Of a stretch of DNA of 64,000 bases, positions 45,737 through 58,526 are shown piece by piece. The position numbers and the translations under genes are program-made. The notes under the pieces were generated by a model. It ran no database searches and had not been told where the DNA came from. It saw only the letters and a program-made list of their open reading frames with translations. Position 1 is the first letter of the stretch; each line of letters opens with the position of its first letter. Origin of the DNA: Grifola frondosa (Eukaryota > Basidiomycota > Agaricomycetes > Polyporales > Grifolaceae); the NCBI GenBank assembly GCA_001683735.1, contig LUGG01000004.1, positions 1,798,001 through 1,862,000 on the forward strand, written 5' to 3'.

Positions 45737-45919
45737 TTTCCTCAGACGTGCTGTGTATTTATGTGTTTTCTGCAAGTAGTTACCAGAATCTCATTTTTGT
45801 TGGTATTATATCTCTCTGCTTCGGACTCTGTGCTCTGGTCAATGCGTAGCGCGATACTAAACTCTACTGAGTACTGTGTGTTGACGCGACGCGTTCATGA
45901 CCGTGATCAGTGACGGTCA

Positions 45920-45929
45920 ATCACGTGAT
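45920..45929. promoter_or_regulatory. Palindromic CACGTG site upstream of WBP1
   Basis: ATCACGTGAT, a perfect 10-bp palindrome and Cbf1-like E-box, lies about 230 bp before the WBP1 start. A related CACGTGAT occurs about 150 bp before the adenylate kinase gene. Confidence 0.4.
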
Positions 45930-46158
45930 GTCGTATACGTGTATGATCACAGCGCGTAAGTTCAGCAACCTCCAACCCGCAGCAGTACAGGTGGCAACGC
46001 GGACGTCCACTCTATCACCAAGACTGAGGTGTAATTCGACTTCGCACAGATTCGGATGTGAGTAGACCATCGATTTCCAAACTTTCGTCTGCTCAGCCAC
46101 GTCCGCTCACTATGCAGCATCATAGTGGTCATCAGCAGGCTCGGTTAGCGTCGTGAAT

Positions 46159-47775
46159 ATGAGGTTTCTATGGAGGGTCCTCCTTCCCCTACTAAGTCTC
46201 GCGACTGCTCTTCGCGCACAGTCTAGCTCTGGAGATTCAGTACTCGTTTTACTTGAGCCAACACTGTCAAGAGACAATTTCTCTATATTTTTCGATGGAC
46301 TCGAAGGTTTGTGCACGCTGTGCTCGTTCCATTCTCCATATCCTCACTTGTATATGCTTAGACAAGGGTTATAAGCTCACGTTCCGAGCCCAAAGGATCC
46401 CCAGCCGCCTGTGTTGGTGGACGACTATCCGCAATTCTCTCATGTCATAGTATTTGCCCCAGAATCCAAAAGTTCGTGTGCATGGTATCTGATCGCTATT
46501 TATAGTTGACACTGCCTAGGTTATGCTCCTGATATCACTCCCAGTCCCTGATCTCGCTTCTTTCCAAAAACACCAACCTCCTCCTTGCACTCTCAACAAA
46601 ACAGACACCTCTAACCTCTCTCGCGTCCGAATTTTCTCTCATCCTCCCTCCTCCGGGGACTCCACTCATCTCGCACTTTCCCGAGAGAGATACGCCTGCT
46701 ACTGTGATCCCAGTCAACGTGCCGCGCTCGAATCCCGTCCTCACGCCGAAGTTGCCTCCCGTGTGGTTCTCCGGTGTTCCCCACGCGTTCGCAAGCAACC
46801 CGCTGCTAGTCCCGATTCTGAATGCACCGTCGGAGAGCTTCGCGGCTGATTCTGACCGTGACTCGGGTGCTGATGCTATCATTGAAGCTACTGAAAAGGG
46901 CGGAGAGGGCCTGTGGGCTGGGAGCCAGCTCGGCCTTGTCACTGGCTTCCAAACTCTTGGTGGCGCGCGTGCTACTTGGGTTGGTGGCGTCGAGTTGTTC
47001 ACCGATGAATTTGCGCAGAAGGAAATTTCCAAGTGCGTCCTGTCACTTTCAGTTTTCAGTAGGCCATCTTAACCAGCATTCTCTAGAGGCGTGAAGTCCG
47101 GGAATGAGCAGTTCGCGGCCGACGTTGCGGCGTGGACATTCCAAGAGTCGCTGGTGTTGCGCATCGATAGCGTAGAACACCACCGCGTCAATGAGATGAC
47201 CCACCGGAAATGTACACTACCAATGATCGCGTGGTGAGTGAGCTAGTCGACATGAAATTCGCTCTCTCCTAATGTGCGGCTCCTCCGCAGGTCTTCTCGA
47301 CGTATATCTCCAGGTACAACCGAAGACGTCCACGTGGGAGCCGTACTCCGGCATCCAGGACATGCAGCTCGAGTTCACGATGCTCGACCCTCACATCCGC
47401 ACGGCGCTTCTGCCGGCCCCGGGTCAGCCAGGTAAGTACTCGGTGACCTTCCGTGTCCCCGACAGGCATGGCGTTTTCAAATTCGTGATCGACTACAAGC
47501 GCAAAGGGTGCGTCACTGCTCTCGTTGCGATGCGCACCATCAACTTATATTTGCTTGTTGTTTTCTGCCCGACCAGATGGACTCACCTCCATAGCACAAC
47601 TGTCGTCCCGGTGGTTCCGCCGCGACACGACGAGTATCCTCGGTTCTTGAGTGCTGCGTGGCCGTACTATGCCGGCGCGATCAGCACTAGTGTCGGTTTT
47701 GTCCTGTTCGCTGCACTGTGGCTCGCGGGAGATGACCGGGAGTCCAAGAAGGGGAAGGGTTCGAAGTCGGAGTAG
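46159..47775 (+). CDS. WBP1: Oligosaccharyltransferase 48-kDa subunit (Wbp1/OST48)
   Basis: A subunit of the ER complex that transfers the glycan from dolichol to Asn in nascent proteins. It has a signal peptide (FLWRVLLPLLSLATALRAQ), a lumenal domain (LVDDYPQFSHVIVFAPESK, then GLWAGSQLGLVTGFQTLGGA), the family block MYTTNDRVV plus PKTSTWEPYSGIQDMQLEF, and near the C-terminus one membrane helix (AGAISTSVGFVLFAALWLAG) with a Lys-rich cytosolic tail. Exons are 46159-46306, 46367-46471, 46520-47032, 47087-47233, 47291-47507 and 47577-47775. Four run deletions (near 46389, 46540, 47208, 47320) and one surplus G at the first splice junction break the frame. Corrected, the exons give 443 residues, the usual family length. 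Confidence 0.86.
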
Positions 47776-47967
47776 ACGTACTGGATATTAATATATTGTT
47801 TTCGTGCTGCATTCCTCCTCGAATGACGCTCATCTTTCTGAGGAAAAATTCTTGACTGACGGACTGGCATAGAAAAGAGATAGCCAGTCACTCGGCGCAT
47901 TGCGATATTTTCATAACACATGGATGTTTTTAAGAATCAAGATGTGTTCGATGTTTTGCGAGTGGTG

Positions 47968-47975
47968 CACGTGAT
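47968..47975 (+). promoter_or_regulatory. CACGTGAT element upstream of adenylate kinase
   Basis: An E-box core 143 bp before the start codon, in the short gap after WBP1. It resembles the palindromic site upstream of WBP1. Suggestive only. Confidence 0.3.
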
Positions 47976-48117
47976 TATATGCCACCGCGCTAAAACTCCG
48001 CCTAAATGCCGCGGCGGCAGATACCGATTGGTGTTCGCCCACCCCGGTCCAAAGGAACGTGTCGGTCCTCGCCTCCTCCTCCGTCGGCCTCGTCGTTCTT
48101 ACTTCTCGTCTTCCACC

Positions 48118-49161
<1,044 letters not shown>

Positions 49162-50719
49162 TTTCAGCCGCTAGAGTTGCACTACGTACGGTGTGATCCG
49201 TGCGGGGGCGCCAGCTTCGCACCCAACAACTTGCTGTGGCTGTCTTTATTGCGTCACAGCTTCCAATCGAGCCTGCTGTCCTCCGTAAGAGACCGGACGA
49301 AAATCATAGATCTACAGATACGTTTCTCAGCACTCGAAATCCTAATATGTACGGCGGTCTTCGGAATTGATCGTAGATCAATTTTTCGTAGTCTGAAGCA
49401 GGTCTGAACCCCTCTAGTGAGCTTCGAGGCCAATCCAACTCAAGGCCTTGCGTGGACTGTCGCATACGTATCAAAGAGCTCACGACTTTTTCCGTATGTC
49501 CAGCTGCGAGATTCATCCGCGAAGAGGCTACGTCATGTTTCGGCTGTGAATTCTTTAGCTGCGCGGCACAATTAGCAAGAGCGCATCTTTTTAGTTCCGA
49601 AAGCACAGGAAACGCTTTGAGACGAAGGCTGCGGCCTCTGTTATTTTTGATCCCGCTACGAGATCACCGGTTTTCTCTGCGCGCGCGGGCGTCTGTGGAT
49701 CTACGTAGATCCAGATAGCTTCTGCTTAGCAGCGCAGGCCGGTGGCGAGAATAAAAGTGCTGCGCCTTTCAGTGTTTCCGAGAAAGCCGGCGAGAGAAAA
49801 AAACGGTAGAACAGCGGTCCGGGAGGCTTTGCGGGCCGTGCAGATCGCTGATTCGGAGACTTGCCTATAAAGGAATTTACATGTCTATATCGGGATATAC
49901 CCTTTGTCCGCCACAGATGAATGTTTGTGGTTCGTAATTTGAGGCGTTTAAGAGACAGGACCGAGCAAAGAGCAACAAGCTTGCACCTTGTGATGCCATA
50001 ATCTCACGCATTGCAACCATGCTGACCAGTCCTAGTCAATAGGTATGTCGGGAATGTGCGGTCAGAGGTTGCCTGCCCTCAACAAAACGTAACGATCCGA
50101 GGGAAACAGCGCTGAACGAAGTCATTTCGGCTGTAAGTTGTTCATTCAGCGCCGTTCCACATTCCGAACCTCCCGTGTCCAGCCCAGTATTCTAAAATTG
50201 CCTCGGACAACGGATCCTTACATACGCCTGGATCTTGATGAACATGTGGCAGGGATAAGTAAGCGCACTGCGGCAGAACTGAAGGCGATGCAAGCGGTGC
50301 CTTCCGAGATCACCAAAGTATTGTGTGGCCGCTCATATTGTGCCTAACTGGTATCTTTCACATGCGCACTGCTTGTTGAGGTCAGTATTCTTACTTATCC
50401 TTGTATTCTCTCTGATCCACCATTCCGTGTATATTCAGGATCAAAGATATCACTCAGACGCTCAAAATCCAAGGGATCGCCTTACTCCGCCGGCGCCTCG
50501 TTGCAGTCCTGCGTGGACCGATTCGTATCTGAATCATCATGTTGCCATGATCTGAGGGTCCTTCTCGAGCTCTAGATGAAATTGAGTTCTTTTTTTTTCT
50601 CTTACGGCACATGGGAGCGCCAAACCAATGCATATGATCTAAACGCCCGCCCGCTACTTCAAGACGCGACCAAACTCTCCAACAGTTGATCCATCCTCCC
50701 CTGTCCACCCCGTGTCAAA
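49162..50719. other. 1.5-kb intergenic region
   Basis: Between adenylate kinase and the Zn2Cys6 factor. Contains a perfect 18-bp palindrome (49696-49713) and a GC-rich patch before it. No coding region, tRNA or repeat family was recognised. Confidence 0.4.
49696..49713. other. 18-bp perfect palindrome
   Basis: TGGATCTACGTAGATCCA equals its own reverse complement. With no loop it would suit a dimeric DNA-binding protein better than an RNA hairpin. Nearest genes are over 500 bp away on each side. Confidence 0.5.
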
Positions 50720-52945
50720 ATGAAGGCTCCTTCGTCGCTGCAGCGTGGCATGGCCTGTCTGTGCTGTCGGAAGCGGAAGATGGTGAGTGCGAGGTGCTGC
50801 TACAATGGGTCTAACTTAACATGTCAGCGGCTTATCTCAGAAATGTGACGGGGCACGTCCAGTTTGTTTGCAATGCAGCAAGGCCAACAGAGCGGCCGAA
50901 TGCCAGTACTACGAGAAGAAGCGGACGAGCCGCACGCAGATACTGCAGACGAAGATCGCCAAGCTGGAGGCCAGGCTCCGCGAGCTCGAGTCTGAGCACT
51001 CGGAATCATCTGCGAGTTCCTCGTCGCAGTCCCCTCCTTCGCAATCCGGATTTACCATGGAAGATCCTCGTAAGTCTCCAAAACTGTACTCTAGTGTCTC
51101 ACTAATCCCACGAGGTCATTCGCAGAGCCCTCGACCTCTACTTCTGCTCCTCTGCAGGCCTCGTCCTTATCCACTGCCTTCGACGAGAATTATTTCTCTA
51201 CCGACGTGTTCTCTGAGTTCTCAGCTGAGGATCTTACTTTTCCACTATTCGATCCTGTACAAAGTCATGTATCGTGGCCTGGCGGTACCTTGGATATACC
51301 GGCCATTTTGGACGAGGCTTCAACATCGGCAAATTCATTCATGAGCGTGGCACCCAATTTCCCACATGCATCGTCAAATTGGTGGGAGAACAACGACATC
51401 TTCTGTGAAAATAAGCAGACGCTGTAGGCAAACGTGTTGCTCCGCGCACCATCCTGTCCATCTGACGCTTCATACGCAGTTTGGATATCTTTTTCTCACA
51501 TCGGCAGCAGTGCGCATTCGACGTGCACGAAGGCAGATTCCGCGCATCATTGCTACTGCCAACGTCACAACAACCACACCCGGCGGTAGTCGACGCCATC
51601 TTCCTTCTCGCCTGCTATTTCTCACGGTCACCGCCCCTCGCCGAGCTCGAATCCCATTTCCTCAAAAGCTCGCTCAAAGGCATCGCTGATGCGCTGCAAC
51701 ACTCTGATCGCATCATTAACGTCTTGCAAGCATCATGCCTCATCGCTGTCTACTTCTTCTCTCGGGGACGCACCATGGAGGGTTACTATCACTCCTCGAT
51801 AGCGGCGCGGCTGGCAGTGGGATTGGGGCTGCATCAGATTCGCTCGAATGAGTGGTTTCAATATCAGTTTGCACTCGCGGGGTATCAGCAGGAAGCGGCG
51901 TCGCCGCTGAAGGCCGCCGTGCCACTCGCACCGCCGCTCGATGCCATTGAGTATGCGGAGCGCGTCGCTGCGTTCTGGCAGATCTTTGCGGTGGACCGCT
52001 CGTGGTCTGTCGCAACCGGTTTGCCTACAGCCTTGCCGGACGACGACCACCCCCGCGCGCGGATCGAGACCATCTGGCCGATACCAATACCTGATATCCC
52101 TCCCGTGAGTCACATCTCTAATCGCAAGTGTGAAATTGTTGTAACAGTCTTGTGTGCAGGAGTCAGGTGGCAATGCGGTACTGTCCCGGGAGGCGAACCT
52201 CTTCGGATCGACGTCGACCACCACGCTGCGCGTAAAGGCAATAGCGCTGTTTGAGCGCACCACTCGCTTTTCAGTCGGTGCGTCTCAGTTCCCGTGCCGA
52301 CGGCCGCTGACTGATTGTTGTGTATAGCTCCGATGCAGGACGAAAAGTATTGGTACGAGCATCGTTCGCTGGAGATGTCGCTGGTTCAATTTTCTGCGAA
52401 TCTCCCGAGCCTCGGTGGGGGCTTCCAGTCGCCCTTCACCACAACCGATGTGGATCTCGTTAACGTCCACACGCTGATGCACGCCGCGACCATCCAGCTA
52501 CATCGGAACCTGGTGAAGTCGCAAGCCCAGTCGTTCGAGAAAGTGTCTCTTGGCGGCGCGGACGATGACGAACATGGTCCGTATGCTCAGCGACAGCGAC
52601 TACGACTTCCTCGATCCCATCAGCAGTGTGCGTGATCTTCTCGGTTCTGCGGTGGCCGTGTGGTTGACATGGAGTTTCATAGACGTGTTGGCAGTGCGCG
52701 GCTGATATGTATGGCAGCATGTTGTCTTCGTCTCCGCTGTATCCTGCTGTGGACATTATTGCACAAGACTTGGATATGCTCGTTGCGGCCATGCGGCGCC
52801 TCAGCTGTATGTTTCCGATCGCAGGTCAGTCTGCGTCTCTGTATCTCTGTTTGTTACGTCACGAATTCATTCCTTCCCCACAGGCATCCACGCGTCAAAA
52901 ATCGAACGAAGTAGATCAGTCGCCCACCAGTCCATAATTCTCTGA
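50720..52945 (+). CDS. Zn2Cys6 transcription factor with fungal-specific TF domain
   Basis: The N-terminus has the binuclear zinc cluster: CLCCRKRKMKCDG then RPVCLQCSKANRAAECQYY, followed by a dimerisation helix (TKIAKLEARLRELESEH) and a Ser-rich linker. The fungal-trans middle domain reads LLDIFFSHRQQCAFDVHEGR, VVDAIFLLACYFSRSPPLAE and VAAFWQIFAVDRSWSVATGL. Exons are 50720-50782, 50841-51069, 51126-51423, 51480-52104, 52160-52277, 52328-52627, 52683-52824 and 52884-52945. An extra A at 52540-52542 shifts the frame; removing it gives 611 residues. Nuclear; the target genes are unknown and no metabolic cluster lies alongside. Confidence 0.85.
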
Positions 52946-54815
52946 CACCTTATTCACGATTATGCATCAGACGGAGTACATATATAATGTTGATGCCTTA
53001 ATGTTGTAAATTTCTGGAACTTAGATTCGTTCGTTCGTTGTTTATTCTGGTTGCACCTCTGCTAACACTGGTTTTTTATTCCTTTTGGGGTTCGAGGAGG
53101 AAAGTAGGTTCAGACTGGCTGTTGTATTTCTGTAGCAACTGCTGGCGAATGCGATGACGCGGGATGAGTGTACCATTGCATCAGACTGCGCCTATCTGCG
53201 ACAGAATACAAAGGTACGAGAGGCGGTACAGTGTGTTCGCAGTGGATTCTTGCCGCTGGCTTGTTGCGCACCATCAACTGGCCAGTCCCAATGATTATAA
53301 GATGGTGCGGCAGCTCAGAGGAGATCGGAACGGGGGACAATGACCCGCAGCACTGCGTAAAGTGCACTGGTTGGCACGAATAGTCAATGACATGGACGAC
53401 GGATCACTTCCTCGGCATGCATACACGGGCCTCGAAGTGGGTTGGGAAAATCATTGTGCCACACGAACCTGTAAGATAGCCTGCCGTACATATCAAATAA
53501 AAAGGGAGTACGGCACTCAGGCTTCTTGCGCTATCAGCTGGGCCAATATGGCCCGCAGAGTTGGATAGTAATTGTCATGCGACACAGCATGTGAAGAATT
53601 GCACGACAAAATCAGCGACGAAACGCTCGGTGGGTACAAAACACGTACTATACTGCATTGCAGGACTGTTCTATTGCATGGTGACGGGCGCTGAGATATC
53701 GCATATCACATGGATCAGAATAGACGTAAACGCGAGTTTGACATTGAACGACCTTACCTCCGTCGGAACTTCAAAAGTGGTCCATGGACGAGAAGTTAGA
53801 ACTACCTGAAGCAGAAAGCGTCCAGAATTACACCATGAAGTTGTCTATAAATCAATATTCACCTTAAGGCCTGATCATGCGGCGTCTGGGCGAAATCAAA
53901 ATCAACGCATGACGAATGACTGTCTCCGAACCAAAGAAACGTTTGTATAGATGGATATACATAGGCTTTGTCGATCGGATTTCTGGATGGGATAACGTAA
54001 CTGAAAAGCTTCCTTGGAATATTCGGAGCTAACAGTTGGTCAGTTAACGCGAAGCGGCCTGCAGGTGGAACCGTAGCGGGGAAACAACTCTACCTGGAGA
54101 TAACACCGCTGCTATTGATGCTGTAAATTTAGCATGCCATAATCCCGCAGACTACCATCTGGAAAGATCGTAGCAATAGCGGGAGCTTACATGGATGGTA
54201 AAAGGGCCCCGAGCGCCTGAAAAATCTTGGCCTGAATTACGACGTCTATGAAATCTCGCTTAGTGAGAATAGCAGGAATCATCGAAGTTATTCTATTCAG
54301 ACAGAACGTCGCATGAAAGCCGAAGATCCCCGGAGTAGATCGTCGGAGCGAAAAATCTACAATTGTTTTGAAAGCCCATTCAATTCAAATTCTGTTCAAA
54401 TATTGAAGTTTGAGGGACACCATCAAATGCGATCGCGACTAGATTCGGCGGATAATTTGTATATTGCACTGTCATTACAAGTTCACAAGACATACCATGG
54501 AGTTGAGTATCTTAAGCTGTAGGTCTGTGGAAAGTTTCGTTCAACACGATCGCTGCGATCTGAGATCATTCACTGTCACAGACTGTCACGTACCAATTTA
54601 GTGACGTGACCAGAGGTCACTGCCTCCTGCCGAACGTTCCGACCGTCGAGTTCGACGACGTAGACCTTCACCACGATACTGTTGAAGTCAGCGTACTGAT
54701 CACTGTTGTATTATACCTACTGTCTGACGCCTCTATCTTATCACAGCTTTCTATATACTGCACTGGTGCATCACCCCTACTCCCGAACGCCCAGCACTTT
54801 TTGAGACTGTCCACG
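52946..54815. other. 1.9-kb intergenic region
   Basis: AT-richer stretch between the Zn2Cys6 factor and V-ATPase subunit a. Frames are short and unconvincing. The right end should contain the V-ATPase promoter (near 54540-54610 there are clustered GTCAC/GTGAC words). Nothing else is supported. Confidence 0.4.
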
Positions 54816-57800
54816 ATGGGGGACGAATATCCAAGCTTGTTCCGTAGGTCACTCAGTCATTAGCTGGATCAATGCACTCAATAACAGCTGTAGGCTCGGA
54901 ACAAATGAGCTTGGTACAACTCATCGTGCCGACCGAAGTTGCTCACGATACCATCTACGAGCTTGGAGAACTTGGCGATGTCCAGTTTAAAGATGTGGGT
55001 ATTCATAATGTGTCCCTGTCATCGCGATACTTTCTTCTGACGAGCCCTTTCTTTGGCGTCGTGTAGTTGAACCCCGACGTCAACCCTTTCCAACGCTCCT
55101 TCGTCGGCGAGATACGCCGTATCGATGAAATGGCTCGTCGAGTCCGTTTCTTCGCAGGCCAGATTGAGAAAGAGAAGGATCCGGTGCCCATACGGCCATT
55201 GTACGATTCTGCACCGCTGATAACTGTTGGACCGCGCGCTGCACAGACTATCGACGAGCTCGACGTAAAGCTGGCGGAGCACGAGGCCAGATTGACGCAG
55301 ATGAACGAGAGCTACCAGCTCCTCAGTGAGCGCACGAGGGAGCTGGTCGAGGCTCGCCATGTTTTGCGCGAGACTGCAGTTTTCTTTGAGCGAGTGAGTG
55401 TTTCATAAGAATGCTTCTATCGTTGTTTTTGTTCATGGCGACAAAAGGCTGCCGGGCACCAGTCGGACATCAGAGCTTCTCTGGATGACAGCTCTGCCCC
55501 GTTATTGCAACACGAGGATCGCGAGCATCAATATACCGGTGGAGGCGTGCAATTCGATCTCGAGTATGTTCTACCTGTTTCTTTTAGGCAGTGTGTTCAT
55601 GCCGCTGTTGCAGATTTGTTGCTGGGACAATCGAGCGTTCCCGCTTGCCCACTTTTGAGCGTGTTCTATGGCGTGTGCTCCGAGGCAACCTCTACATGAA
55701 TCATATTGACATCCAGGAACCCTTCGTGGACCCTGCGACCGGAGCCGAAACTCGCAAGAATGTATTCATTATCTTTGCGCACGGTGATACACTGCTGGCA
55801 AAGATTCGTAAAGTTGCGGAGTCGATGGGCGCCACACTGTATCCCATTGACGCCAACGCGGACAAACGCGCAGAGTCCATGCGCGAGGTCACTGGACGCT
55901 TAGAGGATCTACAGGTGGTGCTGTACAATACGGGCGTGAGCCGTCGGACCGAGTTGACGACGCTTGGAGAAAGCTTGGCGAGCTGGCAGGACGTCGTGCA
56001 GAAGGAAAAGCTAATCTACGAAACGCTGAATTTCCTGAACTACGACGTGCGTCGGAAGACTCTAATTGCAGAAGGCTGGTGCCCGACACGGGATATCTTC
56101 AAGATCCAGCTCGCGTTGAAGCATGCGACGGTATGTGCCGGCGAAAGTTCTGTCACCGCCAGTTGTAACAATCTTCGCAGGAGGAGTCCGGGACAAACGT
56201 TCCCCCTATACTACGTGAACTGCGCACGACCAAGACGCCGCCCACCTTCCACCGTACGAACAAGTTCACCGAGGGTTTCCAGACCATTATGGATGCCTAC
56301 GGTATTGCTACCTACCAGGAAGTCAATCCTGGCCTTTTCGCTGTTATAACGTTCCCATTCCTCTTCGCTGTCATGTTTGGTGATATTGGCCACGGATTCA
56401 TAACTTTCTTAGCTGGTCTCTTGATGGTTTTGATGGAAAGAAAGCTCGCCAAGGTGGATCTCGGAGAAGTACGTTTCCAATTGAATTTGATCCAGTATAG
56501 TCGCTGAAGATAAACAGATCTTTGGAACCTTCTTCTTGTAAGTCTTATCACCTCTCTTCTGATTTTAGGGCTCAATTGTGTTATAGTGGTCGTTACATTA
56601 TCCTGCTCATGGGTGTGTTTTCAATGTACACCGGATTGCTGTACAACGACATCTTCTCGCAGTCGTTGCACATATTCCGTTCAGGATGGGAATGGCCCGA
56701 GCATCACGGCAACGGAACCGCCACTTCCAGTGGTCATACTTATCCTTTCGGCCTGGATCCGGGATGGCATGGTGCTGACAACCAACTCATTTTCACTAAC
56801 TCGTACAAAATGAAGATGTCTATTGTCCTCGGTGTAATTCATGTGCGTTGGCATGATCATCTACTACTTGATGGTTGAGCTCATCTCTGTACAGATGACA
56901 TTCGCTGTCTGCCTCCAAGTTCCCAATCACATTCGTTTCAAGCGTTTATCGGACATCTATACCAATTTCATTCCGCAGATGGTATTTTTGCAATCTATCT
57001 TTGGCTATCTCGTCGTCTGCATCATCTACAAGTGGACTGTTGATTGGTCGAAATCGTCCACTGGACCGCCCTCGCTCTTGAACATGCTCATCGGGATGGT
57101 CCTTTCGCCCGGCACGGTCGACCCGAGCACTCAGCTTTACCCAGGACAAAGTACGGTTCAGGTCATCCTGCTGTTGATGGCGGGAGTTTGCGTGCCGTGG
57201 CTCCTGGTTTCGAAGCCTTACCTGCAATGGAAGGAGATGAAGAAAATCCAAGGTCAAGGATACATTGGACTCGGCACGGAAGATGCTCCACGGCATACTG
57301 CTGACACGGAGCTGGAAGGCGAGGAAGAGGGTAATGGCCGGGCTATCACAGAATCGATGGATGAGGAACACGTAAGTGCTCACCCCTGTTTTGTAATTCT
57401 GAAGCCATCTCATGTACGTATTTGCAGGAGCAACATGATTTCAGTGAGGTTGTGATCCATCAAGTCATTCACACCATCGAATTCTGTTTGGGATGTGTAT
57501 CGCATACGGCGTCTTACCTTCGATTATGGGCACTTTCACTTGCACATGCCCAATTGTCCGAGGTACTTTGGACTATGACTCTGGAGAAGGTGTTCGGTAT
57601 ACCTGGTTTGTTCGGTATCATTGCACTCGGGTGTATGGGTGTGCTATGGCTTACCCTGACCATTGGCATTCTCTGTATCATGGAGGTGCGTCTTCTATTG
57701 TCAATCTATCAGGGGCGGTGATGTGAACGTTGCTTGCTGCCGTAACTGATGATCGATGTACATCCAGGGTCTATCTGCGTTCCTCCACGCCTTGCGTCTG

Positions 57801-57957
57801 CACTGGGTGGAAGCTAATAGCAAGCATTATGAAGCTGGTGGTTATGTGCGTGCCCTTTCATTTACGTCGATCGATGGCACGTCGCAAACATGCTCACCGG
57901 ATCCTTCTGCAGCAATTCACACCGCTTAGTTTCGCTCAACTGAATGAGAAGCAGTGA
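54816..57957 (+). CDS. VPH1: V-type ATPase subunit a (Vph1/Stv1)
   Basis: The 100-kDa subunit a of the membrane Vo sector, part of the proton path acidifying vacuole and Golgi. Twelve exons sum to 2511 nt and 836 residues without frameshift. N-terminal cytosolic domain: [20 protein letters not shown], then [20 protein letters not shown] and [20 protein letters not shown]. Membrane half: [47 protein letters not shown], the [20 protein letters not shown] block with the essential arginine, and HAQLSEVLW. It ends [17 protein letters not shown]. Exon 7 is only 20 nt and exon 1 only 28 nt. One subunit a gene is seen here, so Vph1 versus Stv1 cannot be told apart. Confidence 0.94.
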
Positions 57958-58221
57958 GATGGCAAGGCCATAGCTCGGACATGAATCGGATGTCGTGTAG
58001 TTGCGATGCATGTATACTCGTAGTTCCGATGTCGGATACGGCGTTAGCAAGAAGTCCTGTCATTTGAACGCTGCATGATGGCCCGTGGGGTTAGCTTCCC
58101 CGCATTCACATCGGATGACTGAGAGACCTGGAGGCGCCCGAGGCTGAACTGGATGTGACCAGCGTGACAAGACACGTGAATACAGTGCATTTTTTCGAAG
58201 TCCGCCTGCTTACACTAGCGT

Positions 58222-58500
58222 TATATAAACCGAGACTGAACAATCCGTAACCTTATCCCCACTCTTTCCTTTCCTCTTTTCTTCTATTGTCCTATAGAAG
58301 GTGGCTTTTCTTCGTCTCCGTCATCCCTTTCAACAGCCCGCTAACTTTTTGCGCAGGCTCCGGCCAACCTAGAAATAGAGTGCTCTATCATCCTTGACGA
58401 CCTTTTCGCGTCTTATCGCATTTTACAAGTACCCCGATCATATCATCGTTAAAGGTGATTACCACGACACCTGATCCTCTCACTTTTGCAGGTCTGACAA
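58222..58500 (+). promoter_or_regulatory. Core promoter and leader of eEF3
   Basis: TATATAAA at 58222-58229 is followed by a pyrimidine tract (about 58256-58290, TTTCCTTTCCTCTTTTCTTC), the usual look of strongly expressed fungal genes. A leader intron probably ends at CTTTTGCAG (58490) or CGCTCAG (58516). Confidence 0.6.
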
Positions 58501-58526
58501 TGAGATCGGTCGCTCAGATATTCGAA

